Below the pieces are notes generated by a model. The model did not search any database, had not been told where the DNA came from, and saw only the letters and a list, made by a program, of their open reading frames with translations. 9,346 nt of DNA from RGIG1681 sp045648025 (lineage in GTDB: Bacteria > Bacillota > Clostridia > Christensenellales > UBA1242): assembly GCA_045648025.1 (NCBI GenBank), contig JAZRNH010000023.1, positions 1 to 9,346 on the forward strand. The letters are read 5' to 3'. Of the stretch, positions 6,895 to 9,346 are shown in pieces. Position numbers and translations under genes: made by a program. Numbering within the stretch: position 1 is the stretch's first letter; each line of letters begins with the position of its first letter.

Positions 6895-7796
6895 TATTTA
6901 GCCTCCTTTTTTGACATAAGTTCAATATAATATTCTTCTAATCCAACTTTATTTTTCTTGATTTCACTAGGAATGTGTCCCTTTGAAATCAAATATTCAA
7001 CGATTGCCTCAGTGTTTTCTTCATCATACACCCTAATATAGCCGTCTTCTTCTCTAACAATTTTAAACATTTTTTCAAGCAATTTTTTTGCGGCAACCAT
7101 ATCAGCTGTTTTAAATGAAACAAATACTCTTGCCCTTGAATCCATTTCAGCTGCTGAAAGTTCTTGAATCATTTTGCCTTGCTTAATGATTCCATAGTGT
7201 GTGGCAATCTTTTCAAGTTCGCCCAAAATGTGTGACGAAATAAGAACGGTGCAATTATAATTTTTTGTAATGTCCACCAAAATTTCTCTCATAATTCGCA
7301 TACCATCTGTGTCAAGACCATTGATTGGTTCGTCTAAAATCAAAAGTGCTGGTGAACCTAAAAGTGCCATAGCGATTCCCACTCTTTGTTTCATACCAAG
7401 AGAACATTTTTTAAATTTAAGTTCTCTATGTTCATCCATTCTGACAATTTTAAGAACCCTATCAATTTCTTCATCAATGTTTTCAATGCCAAGATTCAAA
7501 CATTGCATTTTGAGGTTCATATAAATACTTGAACCAGGAAAACAACCTGCATTTTCAATAAGTGCACCAATTTTAACTCTTGTTCCCGCATCGGTATAAT
7601 CTTTTCCAAACAACTTAATAGTTCCAGAATCTTTAACCAAGTGTCCACAAATAAGTTTTTCAGTTGTTGACTTTCCGCTTCCGTTTTCGCCAATAAATCC
7701 ATAAATTGACCCAACAGGAACCGTCATATTAAGTCCGTTTAAGGCATACATTCCCCTAAACGACTTTTTTAATCCTTTAATTTCTATTGCATTCAT
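6894..7796 (-). CDS. ABC transporter ATP-binding protein, BcrA-like (module 1)
   Basis: The 300-residue ATPase has Walker A GENGSGKST at 36-44, a Glu at the Q-loop (LIENAG from 79), signature CSLGMKQR at 131-138, Walker B LLILDEP at 151-157, GLD at 160-162 and switch histidine H189. The nucleotide-binding core is nearly the same as in module 2, whereas residues 215-275 differ strongly, which suggests that the C-terminal part sets partner or substrate specificity. The ATG at 7796 follows an AGGTGA site about 7 nt upstream. The gene lies 15 nt after the small helical protein gene. All catalytic motifs are intact, so it should be an active ATPase. BcrA-type ATPases serve exporters or self-protection pumps; export is the likely direction, by family precedent only. 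Confidence 0.95.
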   Translation of the reverse strand: MNAIEIKGLKKSFRGMYALNGLNMTVPVGSIYGFIGENGSGKSTTEKLICGHLVKDSGTIKLFGKDYTDAGTRVKIGALIENAGCFPGSSIYMNLKMQCLNLGIENIDEEIDRVLKIVRMDEHRELKFKKCSLGMKQRVGIAMALLGSPALLILDEPINGLDTDGMRIMREILVDITKNYNCTVLISSHILGELEKIATHYGIIKQGKMIQELSAAEMDSRARVFVSFKTADMVAAKKLLEKMFKIVREEDGYIRVYDEENTEAIVEYLISKGHIPSEIKKNKVGLEEYYIELMSKKEAK

Positions 7797-7811
7797 TATT
7801 TTTCACCTAAA

Positions 7812-8153
7812 CTATTTTTTTGTTACCTTAGCTGCTTCATATCTTTCGTTAGCAGCTTTGATTCTTTCATTAGCTTCTTCAATTTGTTTCTTTTGCTCTT
7901 CTCTTGTTTTTGCAGTTCTTGTCTCAGGAGTCATATGAGCATCGTCCCAAGATTGTTTTGCCTGTTCTTTTGCTTTTTTAAATGTGTTTGTGCCTCTGTT
8001 TTCTTCAAAGTTTGCTTTTGCTTCTGCTTTTGCAGCTGCAAAATTTGCCTTGTCAACTTCGTGTTGAGCTTTTGCAGATTCACCCATATCATTAAATGAT
8101 TTTTTAAAAAATTTTCCTATTCTTTTAAAAATATTATCTTTTTTTTCTTCCAT
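7812..8153 (-). CDS. Small charged helical protein, first gene of the ABC operon
   Basis: Function unknown. Start chosen at the ATG at 8153, with GGAG 6-7 nt upstream (RBS at 8160-8165); an in-frame TTG at 8183 has no comparable site. The protein has 113 residues, no hydrophobic span, no cysteine and very many Lys, Glu and Ala. Residues 7-20 (NIFKRIGKFFKKSF) form a basic amphipathic helix with I/F on one face, the kind that lies on a membrane surface. Residues 26-73 are Ala/Lys/Glu-rich helix broken at ENRGTNTF (51-58), and 84-112 is a likely coiled coil (EEQKKQIEEANERIKAANER). As first gene after the regulated promoter it is probably made in excess of the transporter. It could be a peripheral membrane or scaffold protein; a PspA-like role is only an analogy. 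Confidence 0.8.
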   Translation of the reverse strand: MEEKKDNIFKRIGKFFKKSFNDMGESAKAQHEVDKANFAAAKAEAKANFEENRGTNTFKKAKEQAKQSWDDAHMTPETRTAKTREEQKKQIEEANERIKAANERYEAAKVTKK

Positions 8154-8180
8154 AATCAAATCTCCATAATAAATTTGAAC

Positions 8181-8207
8181 CAAGTCATTATTCCAACACT
8201 TGACTTG
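8181..8207 (-). promoter_or_regulatory. Putative TetR operator of the ABC operon, inside an inverted repeat
   Basis: The minus-strand copy of TGTTGGAATAAT (8187-8198) matches two plus-strand copies upstream of the regulator gene. It is enclosed by CAAGTCA (8181-8187) and TGACTTG (8201-8207), a 7-bp inverted repeat. Relative to the predicted -10 at 8211-8216 it covers the transcription start, where a bound repressor would block initiation. That it binds the neighbouring TetR protein is inferred. Confidence 0.5.
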
Positions 8208-8210
8208 TTA

Positions 8211-8238
8211 ATCATATTTTAATACAATAATTTTACAA
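8211..8238 (-). promoter_or_regulatory. Predicted promoter of the ABC operon
   Basis: On the minus strand TTGTAA (8233-8238) and TATGAT (8211-8216) are 16 bp apart, about 58 nt upstream of the start at 8153. The -10 differs from consensus by one base, the -35 by two. The predicted transcription start falls in the operator-like repeat. Confidence 0.45.
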
Positions 8239-8275
8239 TTATCAATTTTTTAAAAAAACCATACACAACAAAAAA

Positions 8276-8304
8276 ACGACATTTGTTGGAATAATAAATA
8301 TTAT
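8276..8304 (+). promoter_or_regulatory. Predicted promoter of the TetR regulator gene
   Basis: ACGACA (8276-8281) and TATTAT (8299-8304) are separated by exactly 17 bp. The 17-bp spacer is itself one full copy of the operator-like repeat. The -35 matches consensus in four of six positions and the -10 in five. The leader before the ATG at 8353 would be about 40 nt. Confidence 0.45.
8282..8298 (+). promoter_or_regulatory. Operator-like repeat, copy 1
   Basis: TTTGTTGGAATAATAAA is identical to 8323-8339, and its 12-nt core recurs inverted at 8187-8198. It has weak dyad symmetry (TTGTT and AATAA around a 5-bp centre), as many TetR-family operators do. It fills the spacer of the predicted regulator promoter. 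Confidence 0.5.
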
Positions 8305-8322
8305 CAAAACAAATATATTTTG

Positions 8323-8339
8323 TTTGTTGGAATAATAAA
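8323..8339 (+). promoter_or_regulatory. Operator-like repeat, copy 2
   Basis: Exact 17-nt copy of 8282-8298, starting 41 bp further on, close to four helical turns, so both sites would face the same side of the DNA. It ends just before the RBS of the regulator gene at 8341-8346, and could block elongation or form a cooperative pair with copy 1. Confidence 0.5.
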
Positions 8340-8352
8340 AAAGGAGCTTGTT

Positions 8353-8901
8353 ATGAACAAAAAAAATAACAAAAGATATAAAATCAACTGCGAAAAAATT
8401 GAGACCGCATTTCTTACATTAATTTTAAACAATAGATATGAAAACATTTCAATTAGTCAAATTTGTGAAGCGGCTGAAATCAATCGAAGCACTTTTTATG
8501 CTCATTATGACGACATTAACGACCTTATCATTACAATTGAATCAAGGTTTGCAAACAGTATGGCAACCATTTTTAATAATGGATTAAGACAAACCAATGA
8601 AGCATTTGTTGATATGTTTAAATTCGTTCAAGAAAATAAGTATTTTTATAAGGCATTTTTAAATATTCCATATGTCACTCTTGCAGAAAAAAACACAAAA
8701 AGTGAAGTGCTTTCACACCTTAAAGATGTCAATATCAAAACAAGTGAAATTGAACTTTTTTATCGAGCTGGTTTTTTTGGTGCTGGTATAAAAGAAATTT
8801 GTAAATTGTGGCTTGACAGAGACTGCAAAGAAACACCAGAGCAAATGGCAAAGATTCTTTTGCACGAATATACCAACCGAAGAGAAAACGATGTTTTTTA
8901 A
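8353..8901 (+). CDS. TetR-family transcriptional regulator
   Basis: Start chosen at the ATG at 8353, 6 nt after AAGGAG (8341-8346); an in-frame TTG at 8320 would run through the second operator-like repeat. The protein has 182 residues. The DNA-binding domain is residues 10-60: a first helix with IETAFLTLILNNRYENIS, then the helix-turn-helix ISISQICEAAEINRSTFYAH at 32-51, followed by YDDINDLI, all typical of TetR. Residues 65-175 are the helical ligand-binding and dimer part, with the FYRAGFFGAGIKEICKLWL segment common to the TetR_C_7/8-like Bacillota regulators near drug or lipid transport genes. It is divergent from the ABC operon with a 199-nt gap carrying three operator-like repeats. It is most likely a ligand-released repressor of itself and of the operon; activation cannot be excluded. 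The ligand is unknown. Confidence 0.92.
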   Translation: MNKKNNKRYKINCEKIETAFLTLILNNRYENISISQICEAAEINRSTFYAHYDDINDLIITIESRFANSMATIFNNGLRQTNEAFVDMFKFVQENKYFYKAFLNIPYVTLAEKNTKSEVLSHLKDVNIKTSEIELFYRAGFFGAGIKEICKLWLDRDCKETPEQMAKILLHEYTNRRENDVF

Positions 8902-8919
8902 ACAAAATTTTTGCACAAA

Positions 8920-8951
8920 AAAAAGAGTTAGAAAAATTTCTAACTCTTTTT
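8920..8951. terminator. Bidirectional terminator between converging genes
   Basis: A perfect inverted repeat of up to 15 bp (8920-8934 with 8937-8951) around AGAGTTAGAAA, with T runs on both strands (TTTTTATTTG on plus, eight Ts on minus). It follows the TetR stop by 18 nt and overlaps the stop of the converging ABC exporter gene, serving both. Confidence 0.8.
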
Positions 8952-9174
8952 ATTTGTTTTCATCTTCTTCTTTGGCTGACTGTTCTTCAAGTTTATAAAG
9001 TTCATTATATTCTTTGCAGTTTTTCATAAGTTGTTTGTGTGTTCCACTAGCAATAACTTTTCCGCCATCAAGCATATAAATTTTGTCTGCCCCAACAATT
9101 GTTGAAAGTCTGTGTGCAACAATGATTATTGTTTTGCTTTTTTTGTAAGTTTCAAGCATTTCAACAATCTTGTT
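8950..9174 (-). CDS. ABC exporter (MsbA/MdlB type), C-terminal 74 residues only
   Basis: Only the end of the nucleotide-binding domain is present. The segment after Walker B is seen (NKIVEMLETY), then the switch-histidine strand TIIIVAHRLST (residues 15-25 of the fragment, His at 21), ADKIYMLDGGKV and ASGTHKQLM, then a charged Glu/Lys/Asp tail. AHRLST plus LDGGKVIASGTH is diagnostic of half-size exporters with fused membrane and ATPase domains, such as MsbA, MdlA/B and LmrA. It is cut off at 9174 by adapter sequence, so Walker A, signature, Walker B and the membrane domain lie outside. The apparent ORF start upstream (to 9219) reads through adapter and is not real. It converges on the TetR gene and is not part of its operon. 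Confidence 0.88.
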   Translation of the reverse strand, partial: NKIVEMLETYKKSKTIIIVAHRLSTIVGADKIYMLDGGKVIASGTHKQLMKNCKEYNELYKLEEQSAKEEDENK

Positions 9175-9259
9175 AAGTCGGATCGTAGCCATGTCGTTCT
9201 GTGAGCCAAGGAGTTGCAAAGCTGTATTGTCTTCCTAAGACCGCTTTGGCCTCCGACTT
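9175..9259. other. Sequencing-library adapter with sample barcode (artefact)
   Basis: This 85-nt block is visibly richer in G and C than its surroundings. From memory it matches the MGI/BGI adapter pair: 9175-9216 is the 42-nt second-read adapter (begins AAGTCGGATCGTAGCC, ends GGAGTTG); 9227-9259 is the reverse complement of the first-read adapter (begins TTGTCTTCCTAAGACCG, ends CCGACTT), with one extra T near 9246. The 10 nt between them (9217-9226, CAAAGCTGTA) sit where the barcode belongs. The 8-bp ends AAGTCGGA and TCCGACTT are the shared adapter arms, not transposon ends. Confidence 0.93.
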
Positions 9260-9346
9260 TGCCCCAACAATTGTTGAAAGTCTGTGTGCAACAATGATTA
9301 TTGTTTTGCTTTTTTTGTAAGTTTCAAGCATTTCAACAATCTTGTT
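9260..9346. repeat. Exact 87-nt copy of 9088-9174, produced by the library circle (artefact)
   Basis: Every base matches 9088-9174 (offset 172). The left copy ends exactly where the adapter begins and the right copy starts exactly where it ends. That is the pattern of an 87-nt insert in a circularised template read around more than once. It should not be annotated as a genomic repeat. Confidence 0.9.

Noticed and set aside
5153..7796. Glu instead of Gln in the Q-loop of both ATPases as a sign of inactivity
   Set aside because: Glu at this place is usual in BcrA-like drug-export ATPases, and all other catalytic motifs are intact.
8154..8352. Riboswitch or small RNA in the 199-nt divergent gap
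   Set aside because: The gap is explained by two promoters and three operator-like repeats; no conserved riboswitch core or extended stem structure was seen.
9172..9259. Integron-like attC site or MITE: GTTAAGT at 9172-9178 fits GTTRRRY, and AAGTCGGA/TCCGACTT form 8-bp terminal inverted repeats
   Set aside because: The whole block is explained by the sequencing adapter arms and barcode, and the flanking 87-nt direct repeat ends exactly at the adapter junctions.

Overview
The window is AT-rich (roughly one third G+C by eye), with short intergenic gaps, strong AAGGAG-type ribosome binding sites and mostly ATG starts. A flavin-reductase/rubredoxin protein of the anaerobic electron-transfer type, BcrA-like ABC genes and an InlB-repeat surface protein point to an uncultured, anaerobic, low-GC Bacillota (Clostridia-like) organism, probably from a gut-type metagenome. 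That taxonomic guess is inference. No rRNA, tRNA, CRISPR array, transposase or phage gene was seen.

Layout. (1) 1-1918, minus strand: the N-terminal 639 residues of a membrane-anchored surface protein with a cadherin-like sandwich, four InlB B-type repeats and Ig-like modules; it runs off the left edge. (2) 2027-3252, minus: a two-gene unit, an Hrb-like flavin reductase with two metal ribbons followed by coaD (phosphopantetheine adenylyltransferase), with its own putative promoter and a terminator that overlaps the coaD stop. (3) 3375-8153, minus: a six-gene operon-like run in the order small charged helical protein, ABC ATPase, ABC-2 permease, ABC ATPase, ABC-2 permease, then, beyond a hairpin, an eight-helix membrane protein of unknown function. 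(4) 8353-8901, plus: a divergent TetR-family regulator. The shared intergenic region carries three copies of TGTTGGAATAAT, placed as expected for operators controlling both directions. (5) A bidirectional terminator, then the last 74 codons of a converging MsbA/MdlB-type ABC exporter.

The regulator and the six-gene run read as one inducible export or membrane-stress locus: the TetR protein probably represses itself and the operon until a ligand releases it, and the two ATPase-permease pairs move an unknown substrate. The pairs are tandem paralogues that still share exact DNA blocks of up to 38 nt.

The right end is not genomic. Bases 9175-9259 match, from memory, the MGI/BGI sequencing adapter with a 10-nt barcode in the middle, and 9260-9346 repeat 9088-9174 exactly. 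This is what reading around a short circularised library molecule would give. Trusted genomic sequence ends at 9174, and the apparent start of the last ORF inside 9175-9219 is adapter.
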